Shown: positions 43,463-54,262 of the stretch, piece after piece
Position numbering within the stretch: position 1 is the first letter of the stretch
Layout: each line of letters starts with the position of its first letter
From: Scolanthus callimorphus
Taxonomy: Eukaryota > Cnidaria > Anthozoa > Actiniaria > Edwardsiidae
Length of the DNA stretch: 64,000 nt
Assembly (NCBI GenBank): GCA_033964015.1
Contig: CM066913.1
Coordinates: 6,423,169-6,487,168 of the forward strand
Direction of reading: 5' to 3'
Notes under the pieces: generated by a model
Database searches by the model: none
What the model saw: the letters and a program-made list of their open reading frames with translations, nothing else
What the model was told of the DNA's origin: nothing
Made by a program: the position numbers and the translations under genes

Positions 43463-44535
43463 TCTATATATTAATACCGTAAGGAAAATCGTGTCGACAC
43501 TCGCTCCGCTCAGCCCTGAAGCTGTACCGCCAAAAGAAGTTCGCAAACCCGAAGGGAAGGTGGAAATCTGGACCATGGGCGTGTTTTTGTTGGAAAAGAT
43601 TCACCTCGGGCTAAGCTCTAATTCAAGCGATTTCTTAAGCGAGGGACAAAGCCGCCATCGCCGCCATGTTGAATTCTCCCACAGAAACTAAAAAAGAACT
43701 CGGTTCGCGCAGCCGAAAGCACCAAAGACATTGAAAACCTAAATTGTTCTCTTACAGATTACATACAGGAATGTGCAGGGATAATTCTAACTTGAAAGAT
43801 TTGAGCTGAGAAAAATTTTCATTCAAGTTTCAACAAACGTACACACTACATTGCTTCCCTCGGAGCACGCGCCAAGTCATGCTAAGTCGAAATGACACAT
43901 TTAGAAAACAAAGTCCGTGAAAGTCATGAATTATAATATTCTCTAAGTATAAATCCTGACGGCTCTATCGCAAAACGAAGGACACAATCCCGAAGAGAAG
44001 GAGGAAATCCCTCCAGTGGGCATGTTTTTCTTGGAAAAGATTCACTTTGGGCTAAGTTCTAATTAAAGCTATTTTTTAAGTGAGAGACAAAGCCGAAAAA
44101 ATATAAATAATATAAACTAAAAAAAAATTCTTAGTCCTTAGAACATTTTTACTTGACCTGTTTCTTCACTCCCCTCGCTGAGATATGATAAACATACAAA
44201 CAATTCCGAAGTCAAATTAGGTTTCGATTTTCACGGGTTCTTTGACCGATTTGAGAGACGGACACGCGCGTGTTGTCGCACCAAAATCAGGGAGACCAGT
44301 GCAAAAACAAATTTGGGGCTTACTTCATTTATTTCGGCATGGTGGGACGGGGTACTCATGCTGATGGGAGGTTATTAGTAATGTAAATCCAGCAGTTTAT
44401 GGAAGGGGGAAATCATGAACCCCTCCCCACCTCCATATGGCCATTGTGATTTTTTTCGTTTTTTTTAACAGAGAACACTTAAGTAAAATAAATTTCCCCC
44501 TTAGACTCCGTGAATTTTTCACGGGCATCAGCTAG
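43463..44535 (+). mobile_element. Helitron copy 5
   Basis: 1,073 bp, uninterrupted, nearly identical to copies 1 and 2 (for example TTCACTCCCCTCGCTGAG shared with copy 1). Ends CTAG|TTTAACATT at the host junction. Confidence 0.87.
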
Positions 44536-44757
44536 TTTAACATTAATTTCAAAATCTCTTCAATTGTTTATTCTGCGAATATTCCGCAGCTTGGTACTAA
44601 AGCAATGTATGTTTGTTACACGTTTCAACTCGCTTATATGTTTCGACTGTTTCTGCCAAAATCAAGTAGGAATCTTTAATAGAAAACCAACTCTGCATCG
44701 ACATATTATCTGTGTTTTCAAAGCGTTCCCTGAATCAAACATCTAAGCAACACCCGG

Positions 44758-44933
44758 TACCTTCTTTAATCTTTAATTTGGGTAATTGCCACTAGCAAGC
44801 TAATCCGGCAATGGGTGGTAGACGACAATGTGCCATCGCGCGACAATGAACAATAAATAAGAAATAAATAAATAAATAAATAAATAAAACGATATGATTA
44901 ACCGATACAAATAATGTCGCGCGCGCATGTAAA
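44758..44933 (+). mobile_element. SINE-like insertion with (AAAT)n tail
   Basis: Absent from the paralogous position near 51395 (CCCGGTATCTTATGC). Contains AATCCGGCAATGGGTGGTAG and ends in seven AAAT repeats (about 44852-44888), followed by a GC-rich remainder. Class inferred from the tail. Confidence 0.55.
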
Positions 44934-45285
44934 ACCTTATGCAAACCTCTGAGTGATGTTAATGGTTCGTAAGTAGCACACGGTTTGGCTGTTTCTTTAG
45001 TGTTTCTAATGGTCTCTATCACCTGGATGGTCTGCAACGCGGCTTACCTGCTTTGCCTTACCTTTCTGTAGAGTTTCCAGAGTTATGAAAACGCAGTAAA
45101 CAGTTCGAGATTGTGATTAACTGTCAGATACTGATTACAGATAGTTTTATTATCTTCTTGTAACACCACAGAGAAATCAAAACATGTGTCGCTTTGTTGT
45201 ACATTATTTAGACATGTTGATTTTGGGGAAATAAATGGACCATTCCACCCATCAGCGCGTGCGCATTCATCAGTTTAGAAATGCC

Positions 45286-45735
45286 CATTCTCGAACCCAG
45301 GCTCTCCTGGACTCGTAACCTCGCGGGGGACATCCTCGTCCCCAGGGTCTTCTCGGTCGTTTTTCAAAATGGCGGTTAGCTCAGAGAAGACCCTGGGGGA
45401 GGCTGAGCCACATGATCGTTTCGAAACAAAGGACAAACCTCATTCTCATGTCCTCAAACAATAGCCACGTGACTCAACCTCCCCCAAGGTCTTCTCTGAG
45501 CTAACCGCCATTTTGAAAACGACCGAGAAGACCCTGGGGACGAGGTTGCGCGGAGGAGGCTCTGGTGACAGCCACTGACGCATGCGCGAAATTTAATACA
45601 GAGCCGCTGAGAGGAAGACCTTTCAACGCATGCTCCAACCAATCAGCAACGGCCCTCAAATAGATGTCCCCAGAGCCTCCCTTGCGAAGTGACGAGCTAG
45701 CAGGGGAGCTCTGGGTACGAGAATGGAAATGCCCT
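45286..45735. mobile_element. 'CCCAGAGC' MITE carrying a nested foldback element
   Basis: Outer ends CATTCTCGAACCCAGGCTC and GAGCTCTGGGTACGAGAATG. The inner part, 45334-45545, has near-perfect arms (CCTCGTCCCCAGGGTCTTCT, CGGTCGTTTTTCAAAATGG, CGGTTAGCTCAGAGAAGAC) that are mirrored. The paralogue at 51690-51905 has the outer element without the inner one. Confidence 0.75.
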
Positions 45736-45756
45736 TGACGTGTAACACAACTACCA

Positions 45757-46155
45757 GGGGGCCGTTTCTCGAAACGCCCGATATTTCTCGGGCCCGAGAA
45801 GTTGTTTTGAAATTTTCATAGACTGATCCCAAAGTTTTTCGATTTTTTTCTACCCTGATGATTTAAATAGACTACAACTTCCTATCCGTGAATATGTATA
45901 CTGTTTACGTCTCAAAAAAGAAATTTTCGATTTCATATCGACGAAAAATCACCCGAAAAGTCTCAGGAGGTCAGTTTTTGCTCCCGAAAACTTTCCACTG
46001 TTTTCACCCGAGTTTTCTTCGGGTGCCCGAAATGTTCGGTTTAAACTAACGTAGTTCTATAAATACTATAGAATAGAAATAACCGCGAAAAGGGAGTTAT
46101 AGACTAGTCAAATCAGCAGGGTAGAAAAGAAAACGAAAAACGTTTTGATAAATTC
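45757..46155. mobile_element. MITE with GGGCCGTTTCTCGAAAC end, right end lost
   Basis: Left end as in the 51934 copy; the right end (GTTTCGAGAAACGGGCGCC in that copy) is missing here, where AAATTCTC runs straight into AGCGCGCGCG. The interior is otherwise parallel. Confidence 0.6.
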
Positions 46156-46287
46156 TCAGCGCGCGCGTTCTTGACAGTCACTGACTCAAGTTCAAGTTTA
46201 TTATTCACCGTGACATGCATTGCGCACATGTATTATTATAGCTGGAATCTTCCAAGATGTTTCAAGATTCATTTTTGTAGATGGCAA

Positions 46288-46484
46288 TAGACCTCCTCGG
46301 CTTGCCGGTTTGTTTTGCCCATTTCAGATCACGTGGCATTCCCATGAGTATTCTTTCTTTCTTTTTCTGCTACGCACCGAAGGATATATAAATATGGAAT
46401 CATTCCAAACAAAGAGAGAATACTCATGGGAATGACACGTGATCTGAAATGGGCAAAACATTACGCCCAAGCCGAGGAGGTCTA
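46288..46484. mobile_element. Foldback MITE, about 197 bp
   Basis: TAGACCTCCTCGGCTTG is mirrored by CAAGCCGAGGAGGTCTA, and CCCATTTCAGATCACGTG and CATTCCCATGAGTATTCT are also inverted. The paralogue at about 52486 reads GATGGCAATTAAATC with no insert. Confidence 0.8.
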
Positions 46485-46639
46485 TTAAATCTCACACCTC
46501 TTCTGGGGTATTAACCGTTATTGAGCTACCATAGAGCAGATTTCGTATGACTTTGAAAAGGTACGGAACACGACAACGAACGTCGCATTCTCGTTAACAT
46601 ACAGCCAATCATATCACGCGAAATGACTAAGCAACCAAT

Positions 46640-46680
46640 CAAAATAGGAGCGTTGCCAGGACTTTTATAAGGAGGGTCCC
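46640..46680 (+). promoter_or_regulatory. Possible core promoter of P450-4
   Basis: CCAATC (inverse CCAAT context) followed 30 bp on by TTTTATAAGG, duplicated ahead of P450-5 at about 52650-52685. It is about 490 bp from the ATG; only the conservation in both copies supports it. A second GATTGGTTAGC lies closer to the ATG in both genes (47016; 55677). Confidence 0.25.
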
Positions 46681-47152
46681 AAAGGGCCCTTTTCGTAAGG
46701 CATGTTCTCGTGAAGAGAAGAGAGTGAGAGTTTGTGTTCTCTTCGCATTTCATTGGCTCACTGGACAGAGATCCAGGACATCAACCCGAAACTAAGAGTA
46801 ACGCTTAGAAAACACAACCCTGATTAATTTTCAACAGTCCTCTCAAAACCGCTCTATTGTTACGTTACTAACTAGTATACTTGTATTGCGTTACTTCGAG
46901 AAGGGAAAGTGCGTACAGGGTAAAAAGAAAAAAACCTCATCCCGCGCCTTTCTTCTTTTCTTCGTCCTCCCCTTCATGGGACGAGAGAACTTTACATGCC
47001 TGATACAAGTTGCTTTGATTGGTTAGCTTGTTAGTTTTTCTTATCAACAAAGTTGACCCCGTTCTACAAGCTGCCATACCTCCCTTGCTCAGGCAAACAA
47101 ACGGTCTCTCAGCTTGGCTCACTGATATTACACCAACCTCGGTGGGAAAAGC

Positions 47153-50100
47153 ATGTATTGGATTGTAGCGGTGCTAGCTCTGTTAGTCATTGTGTATTGG
47201 TACGGAGTTAAAGACTACGCAGTACTGAAAAATGTGCCGCTTAGTGGTCCCAAACCATGGCCTTATGTTGGAAATCTACTCGACGTTCTCAGACAAGGCA
47301 GCTTAAACAAGACGATGCAGTATTACTTCAAGCGCTACGGTCGCGTTTATAAGATGTGCTTGGGGAAGATTCCTTCCATAGTGGTCAGCGATCCAGAAAT
47401 GATTAAGGAGATCTTTGTCAAGGAATTTCACAAGTTCCCTAACCGCCGTCCGTTTCTCAAACTCAATCCGCCCATGGATTCAGCTGTGGCTTTCGCCCGA
47501 GGAGCTACTTGGAAGAGAGTTCGCTCAGCTCTTACTCCAACCTTTTCTACTGGCAAGTTAAAGCTGGTAGTTCCCATAATGGAAGATGCCACAGCAACTT
47601 TGCGCAAAAAATTGGAGAAAATAGCATCTTCAGGTAAAAACAATGGATGAAATCGCTCAGTTTGTACAAGTTACTGACTACATTAGCCCGCGTCAAGCAG
47701 AAGCGGGACCAGACGCGACATCGCAAAAATTGACCAATTGTATACATTTGAATTTTTCCAATTCAGCTGCTCACTTTTTTGCTGTTTTTCACGTGATGTA
47801 TTAGTTTCCTGACGCATTTGGTAAATAGGCAAAGGGTTTGAGGAACTTATGTCAAATTTTAGTCGGAAAGTAAAACGGTAGAATCGTATCGTCCTGGGGG
47901 TCGTTTCTCGAAATCGCCCGATATTTTCGGGCCCGATAAACTTTTCGGGTGTTTTTTCGGGCGAGATTTAGGAGTCACGAAAAGTGTTTCTCGAAACTCC
48001 CAAAACCCCCCGATAATTATCGGGAACCCAAAATCAAAATTATAATTTCCAAACTTTGCGAATACTTTGCATAAATAAACAATGAAAACATAGGAAACTT
48101 ATCGATTCGTCGCCGTCAGGGGACAAAGTGTATCGCCATGTTGGTATTTCCATCGATAAATGCCAAGAAATTAGATAAAATGTGCGAAAAAGCAAGCATT
48201 TTGCACCGAATTCTTGTAGATGCATTGGTACTTTGTTTACAACATGTCAAAAAAAGTTTGACAGCCGCTCTCAAATTTGACAGGCGAGCTGTCAAGAAAG
48301 AGAATGAATTTGATTGGCCAAGAAGCGAGATGCTTGCACCTGATTAGTGTATTTTATCGGGATGGCGGTAAAAGCAACTCGGGAGAGTTACCGGGAAACC
48401 ATTTTCGCAGCAAAGAAAGAAAATTTTGGAAACAAAGCAAGACACATTCTATTCATAATGTCTGTTTTACGAGAAGAAACATGCATTTTCGGGGAAATTC
48501 AACTTCGCTGGTACTAGAGGGATAAATAAAGTCGCAGAGGAGTGAAAAATCTTAGTTAATTTTGCTGTTTTTCTTCCCTACTCTGAGGATTTTCGGAAAC
48601 CCGAAAAAGGTTAGGGGAGAAACCCTTCTCCCCTTATCAAGGGGCGAAAAATGACGCAATTTTATCTGGCGCGAAAAACTCGGGAGTTTCGAGAAACGCA
48701 AAATTCGTCATCCGCACGCTTTTCGGGTAATTTATCGTGCTCGAAAAGTTTTCGGGCGTTTCGAGAAACGACCCCCTGGCCCTTTTGCTTGACGTAGTAC
48801 ACTTGCAATGTTCATTTCACGACGAAATGAATTTTCTCATAATGATTGCAAATGTGCTTTCATGTTGTGGATGCTATCGGTGTTTATATGTTTTATTCCT
48901 TTCGAAAGAGTTTAACTTGTAATCCTAGATCGCGTGACACTGTCCCGCTTGTCCACCTCAATGTCTGTTTTGCAAAAACATCACTGACAGTGCGGAAGAT
49001 CACGGCAAACAAACTTAAAGAAAAACCTTTCCATGTCCTAGAGACCTTCAAATTGGTCAAACGTAGCAATGTAGGAGACGTCTCAGTATGATATGATCAT
49101 ATGATGAATGATAAAGCCATTGACACTGATTTGACTGTCATATTATCAATGCGTTTTTAGCTTTGAAGTCTGCCGCGACCGAATTTAAAGATGCTGTGTC
49201 GCGGTTATGTGTACAAATCGTAAATGCAGTGTGTATGTAATCATCTCCAAATCACTTATATCATTTGATACTAGCCTAACAATGTGGTAAGTTTATCGGC
49301 AAGACTGCCGTTTTTGGTACAAATTCTGATGTAAGTTCAAATTTTGAAAATTGTTCATCCCGACAAGATTTCAAAAACGCATTGTTCCAATCCGTTTCAA
49401 TCCTCTCTGTTATTGCTCCATGAATACTTCAATCATGATACCTCTGTAGTTAAACGGTAATTTGACAAACCTAGACTAGTGTCCTAGTCCTGGACAGGAG
49501 GTCCAGGAAACTAACCTTCCCTGCAACAGTTTCAAGGAATTCAGGGATCTCTCAGCCGACCGGGAAGTGTGTAGAGGAATTGTGGGCGGCATCTCGGCCG
49601 CGGCCGAAGGATGAGGATGATGAAACAGTACAACAAACGTCAAATAGCATCATTGCCATAATCTTTTTCTCTTTTTTTTTCAGGTAAAAGTGTCAACACC
49701 TTCACGTTGTTTAGCCACTTTGCGTTGGATGTCATCATGTCGTCCGCCTTTGGTTACAAATCTAACATTCAGACCAACCCTGATCCAGAATTCGTAGAGA
49801 AAGCGAGGACAGCATTACTTATTCCCCTGTGGAAACGTTTCTTCACCATGTTTCCTTTCTCGGGATACTTCAGCAGATTTATCAGCTTACTGCAAAATGC
49901 TGACTACTTCATACAGAAAGCCTTGAAGATGATTACCGCACGAGCCAAGGAAGGTTCACAGGGAAGGCGAGACCTGGTCGAGCTTATGCTGGAAGCGCAT
50001 GAAACAATGGTAGACGGCGTTCCAAAGTTGTCGGATCAAGAGATTGCCGCCCAGTCGTTGTTATTTCTCGTGGCAGGGTTCGAAACCACAGGGAACACCC

Positions 50101-50660
50101 TCACAAATACCTCGTACCTCCTAGCGACCCATCCTGAAATCCAGGACAAGCTGATCAAGACACTTGACGAGGCGCGCGCGAACCGGGGGGACACGCCTTT
50201 ATATGAGCTCGTCCAAAGCCTCACCTACCTTGACCAAGTGCTTTGTGAAGTTCTCCGTCTCTATGCACCCACTTTTCTTTTGCTGCGCGAGTGCGAGGAA
50301 GAGTGTTCCATCAAGGGGGTTCGCTTTCCTAAAGGGGTCGACGTCATCGTCCCAGTCACCGTGCTCCACAGGGATCCCGAAGCTTGGGAAAATCCTGATA
50401 AGTTCGACCCAGAGGGGCATTTCTCGCCAGAAGCAAAGGCCAATCGTCATCCATACTCGTATCTCCCGTTTGGTGGCGGACCTCGCCAGTGTATCGGCAT
50501 GAGATTTGCCCTGCTGGAGATCAAGATCGCGCTGATAAGTGTCTTAGAGAAGTTTAGGTTAGAGAGGGCACCCGAGACACCACGCGGAGATATTGAGATG
50601 ACGGGGAACGTTATACTTCGCCCTAAAGATCGCATCATTCTTAAGATCCGTCACCGTTAA
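47153..50660 (+). CDS. Cytochrome P450, clan 3 type (P450-4)
   Basis: Exon 1 47153-47633, exon 2 49684-50660, phase-1 intron of 2,050 bp (TCAG|GTAAAA; TTTTCAG|GT). 485 aa. Anchor MYWIVAVLALLVIVYWYGV, hinge GPKPWPYVGN, C-helix ATWKRVR, I-helix AGFETTGN, K-helix EVLR, FDPEGHF, haem loop FGGGPRQCIG. All catalytic residues present. Exon 1 is almost the same as P450-5 exon 1 (no difference in the first 82 residues, seven in the rest), whereas exon 2 and the 3' flank are closest to P450-3. The gene is thus at the seam of a tandem duplication. The intron contains a large MITE (about 47896-48778). Confidence 0.94.
47896..48778. mobile_element. MITE with GGGTCGTTTCTCGAAA ends, about 880 bp
   Basis: Left GGGGGTCGTTTCTCGAAATC, right TTTCGAGAAACGACCCCC, with CCCGA/TCGGG motifs throughout. 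TGG is at both edges; the P450-5 intron has the same flanks with GGG and no insert (about 58000). Related by ends to the elements at 45757 and 51934. Confidence 0.75.
48779..49683. other. Remainder of the P450-4 intron
   Basis: Partly shared with the P450-5 intron up to about 48950 (TGTTGTGGATGCTATCGG; CCGCTTGTCCACCTCA). The remainder holds no recognised exon or element. Confidence 0.45.
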
Positions 50661-50817
50661 GACCGTGGTTTGGGTATCTCTTCATTTTACCCTTTTTGTT
50701 TCATTTTATTCTTTTGACTTGAGTGTGAAATGTATTAGTGAATATCCAAAATCAGAAATATGTAACGGCGATCCATGCTGTGGATTATTCGTGGCGAGTT
50801 TATGACCATATTGGGTC

Positions 50818-50823
50818 AATAAA
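50818..50823 (+). promoter_or_regulatory. Polyadenylation signal of P450-4
   Basis: AATAAA in GGGTCAATAAATG, 158 bases after the stop, the same as in the P450-3 3' flank. Confidence 0.5.
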
Positions 50824-51045
50824 TGAACTCTTGTCTGTTGACCCAAGCAGGTTTTCTTTTCATATTTCCTTTTTTGCTCAAATAAAGTAGAGCAACAGTG
50901 GTAAGTTATAATATACCAACATTTAATATCAATTGTTTATTCTGCGAATATTCCGCAGCTAGGTACTAAAGCAATGTATGTTTGTTACACGTTTCAACTC
51001 GCTTATATGTTTCTGCCAAAATCAAGTAGGAACCTAAATTTGTCG

Positions 51046-51318
51046 CGGCGTTTTTTGTCGCGCGAGTCGCGGCGATTTTTCTCGCACGTACGCGTCAACT
51101 CAAAGTCACTAATGTAAACTATGTGCACCTCAGCTTTGTCGCGGAGATTTCAAACATGTTCGAAACTCTTTGCAACTTGATGCGATTTGAAGAAAAGAGA
51201 GCACAGAAATAGCACCGGATTTGCATCTCGTTTACATACTAGAGAATTGGAATTGCAACTCGCGCGACAAAAATCGCCGCGACAAATGCAACAAAAGTCG
51301 CAAGTGTAATCCGGACTT
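51046..51318. mobile_element. MITE with TTGTCGCGGCG ends
   Basis: AATTTGTCGCGGCG and TTTTGTCGCGCGAGT on the left are mirrored by ACTCGCGCGACAAAAATCG and CCGCGACAAAT on the right. The paralogous block near 44675 lacks it. Confidence 0.7.
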
Positions 51319-51689
51319 TAAATAGGAAACTCTGCACCGACATATTATCTGTGTTGTCAAAGCGTTCCCTGAATCAAACATTTATTAGCAACACCCGGTA
51401 TCTTATGCAAAACCTTTGAGTGAAAGGTTCCTTAGTAGCAGGAAGCTGCTAGCACACGGTGTGGCTGTTTTTTAGAGTTTGCAGAGTTATGAAAACGCAG
51501 TAAACAGTTCGAGATTGTGATTAACTGTCAGGTACTGATTACATATAGTTATATTTTCTTCTTGTAACACCACAGAGAAATCAAAACGTGTCGCTTTGTT
51601 ATACATTATTTAGACATGTTGATTTTGGGGAAATAAATGGACCATTCCACCCATCATCGCGTGCGCATTCATCAGTTTAGAAATGCCCC

Positions 51690-51905
51690 ATTCTCGGACC
51701 CAGGCTCCCCCGGGCTCGTAACCTCGCCGGGGAGGCTCTGGTGACAGCCACTGACGCATGCGCGAGATTTAATACAGAGCCGCTGAGAGAAAGACCTTTC
51801 AGCGCATGCTCCAACCAATCAGCAACGGCCCTCAAATAGATGTCCCCAGAGCCTCCCTTGCGAAGTGACGAGCTAGCAGGGGAGCTCTGGGTACGAGAAT
51901 GGAAA
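51690..51905. repeat. 'CCCAGAGC' MITE, unoccupied copy
   Basis: Same as 45286-45735 but without the nested foldback; ends CATTCTCGGACCCAGGCTC and GAGCTCTGGGTACGAGAATG. Confidence 0.7.
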
Positions 51906-51933
51906 TGCCCTTGACGTGTAACACAACTACCAG

Positions 51934-52360
51934 GGGGCCGTTTCTCGAAACGCCCGATCATTCTCGGGCCCGAGAAGTTTGTTTTGACTGATCCCCAAGT
52001 TTTTCGATTTCTTTTCTACCCTGATGATTTAAAAAGACTACAACTTCCTATCCGTGAATATGTATACTCTTTACGTCTTAAAAAAGAAATTTTCAATTTC
52101 ATTCAAACCTTCAAATCGACTAAAAATAACCCGAAAAGTCTCAGGAGGTCAGTTTGCTCCAGAAAACTTTCCACTGTTTTCACCTGAGTTTTCCAGCTTC
52201 GGGTGCCGGAAAAGTTCGGTTTAAACTAACGTAGTTCTATAAATACTATAGAATAGAAATAACCACGAAAAGGGAGTTATAGACTAGTCAAATCATCAGG
52301 GTAGAAAAGAAAACGAAAAACTTTTTGATAAATTCTCGGGCGTTTCGAGAAACGGGCGCC
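51934..52360. mobile_element. MITE with GGGCCGTTTCTCGAAACGCC ends, complete
   Basis: Left GGGGCCGTTTCTCGAAACG, right CGTTTCGAGAAACGGGCGCC, CAGG/CCAGG at the edges. A complete version of the 45757 copy. Confidence 0.7.
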
Positions 52361-53034
52361 AGGATGCAGCGCGCGCGTTTTTGATATAGTCACTGATTTA
52401 CCGTGACATGCATTGCGCGTATTTATTATTATAGCTGGAATCTTCCAAGATGTTTCAAGATTCATTTTTTGTAGATGGCAATTAAATCTCACACCTCTTC
52501 TGGAGTGTTAACCGTTATTGAGCTACCATAGAGCAGATTACGTGTGACTGTGAAAAGGAACGGAACACGCTTTGTCAAAGCACGACAAAGCGTTGCGTCC
52601 TCGTGATCATTCAGCCAATCATATCACGCGAAATGACTGAGCAACCAAACATCAAAATAGGGGCGTAGCCAGGACTTTTATAAGTTAAGGAGGCTCCCAA
52701 AGGCGTCATGAATTTAAACAAAAGACATAGTGAGTTTGTGTTCTCTTCGCATTTCATTGGCTCACTGAACAGAGATCCAGAGCATCAACCAAACCAAGAG
52801 TAACGCTTAGAAAACACAACCCTGATTTATTTTCCACAGTCCTCTCAAACCGCTCTATTGTTACGTTACTAACTAGCATACTTGTATTGCGTTACTTCGA
52901 GAAGGGAAGGTGCGTGTTTTTTTTTTCTTTTTACCGCTGTCACGCCTTTCTCCTTTTCTTCGTCCTTCCCTTCATAGGACGAGAGAACTTTGTACATGTC
53001 TGAGCCTCTCCCAGGGGTTTTAGGGAACAAGCAC

Positions 53035-54256
53035 ATTTATTTCCAGGGAACAAGGGATGACTGACAAATTAGTCCGTGGGCCAGGAGTCGAAACCCTCCC
53101 CCCCCCCCCCCCCCCCCCCCCCCCCTAGGGGAATTTTGCTAACACATATCATTCAAAAGCTTAGCCCGAGGGTAGTCTAAAACCGGTTGTTGCACTTTTG
53201 AAGTGGAAGCGATTAGGAGTTACGGCGCATTTACATTTGAGCTTCAAAACCACAGGGTACCCACGTCGTGATGTTGCGAAATATACGAATAAAATACCTG
53301 TATTACATCAAAAACACTGTATATCACATATTTTGCATAATAACAGCCGAAATGCACTATTTTGCTAGGAAAGATCTCATAACTGTCAAAACAGCAGGAA
53401 AGTCTTTGACCCTACATGATTATCACGCGTTCCCTGTCCTAGATATACATAAAATAGAGTCTTAGCAGTAGCAAACGCATATTTGCGCCGTGAGGCATAT
53501 CATGCATTCCATGTTTGTTCTTGTTATTAGATGTATCGGGAGCTATTTCGGGCTCTGGGATCGCCGCACTTTCCACGTAAGACTTTCCACGCAAGACTTG
53601 GTTGCTTCCCCGGAGCCATTTTGTCGTCTTAGCCGCTTGTAATCGCCAGATCTGGATTTGAGCATTATGCATGCGGATAGCTTGAATAAGTTGGTAGCGG
53701 TGATCGCTTACTCCGAAGAATTAATAACTACCCCCTATGTTCATGGTATTGAAATACAATAATTTGGCGTTATGCTTTGGGATTTGATGTTTACTTCTAT
53801 GCCGTAGTAAGGAAAAGAATACACTAAAAGTTCTGCCGAGTGTTCTCATGCTCTCGAATGTGCTGGATTTCTATCAGTATTGCGACTTTTAGATTGTGAC
53901 AGGAAAGTAATAGCTAGCTGTTTACCAATACGCACTTGCGTGTCTCTGTTTTTTAAAATAATGCAGCTCATATGTACCACAATAAGTCAAAAGTTGCGCT
54001 ATTCGGATATGGTGTGCTTTGCTGACGGGAAATTCTTGCTACGCGAAATTCTTGCTGGTTTTGAAGCTCAAATGTAAATGCGCCGTAACTCCTTATCGCT
54101 TCCACTTCAAAAGTGCAAACAACCGGTTTTAGACTACCCTCGGGCTAAGCTTTCGAATGATATGTGTTAGCAAAATTCCCCTAGGGGGGGGGAGGGTTTC
54201 GACTCCTGGCCCACGGACTAATTTGTCAGTATCCCTTTGTTCCCTGGAAATAAACA
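53035..54256. mobile_element. Element with about 210-bp terminal inverted repeats
   Basis: Arms 53039-53250 and 54050-54252 are inverted and very alike: TTTCCAGGGAACAAGGGAT, GTCCGTGGGCCAGGAGTCG, AGGGTAGTCTAAAACCGGTT, GAAGTGGAAGCGATTAGGAG. The left arm contains a run of about 25 C where the right arm has 8 G. The 800-bp interior has no recognisable ORF. Part of a 2.65-kb block absent from the paralogous P450-4 upstream region. Confidence 0.8.
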
Positions 54257-54262
54257 ACAAGT

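Larger units (their letters stand above)
22140..44535 (+). mobile_element. Tandem array of five non-autonomous Helitrons at one insertion site
   Basis: Each unit begins TCTATATAT and ends with a hairpin (CCGTGAATTTTTCACGG) followed by GCATCAGCTAG. This matches the Helitron hallmarks of a 5' TC, a 3' CTRR and a 3' subterminal hairpin. Units abut CTAG|TC with no spacer. The whole array lies between ...ACTAACA and TTTAACATTAAT, while the paralogous sequence after P450-4 reads ...ACCAACA|TTTAATAT (50923/50924) without it. That is insertion between A and T with no target duplication, as known for Helitrons. No Rep/helicase ORF is present, so the units are non-autonomous. Later insertions interrupt copies 3 and 4. 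Confidence 0.88.

Noticed and set aside
22159..43691. A 66-codon frame (MSTLAPLSPEAV...) found unchanged or nearly so in each Helitron copy
   Set aside because: It is conserved only because the whole Helitron DNA is; it starts at GTG, has no domain and no splice or promoter context.
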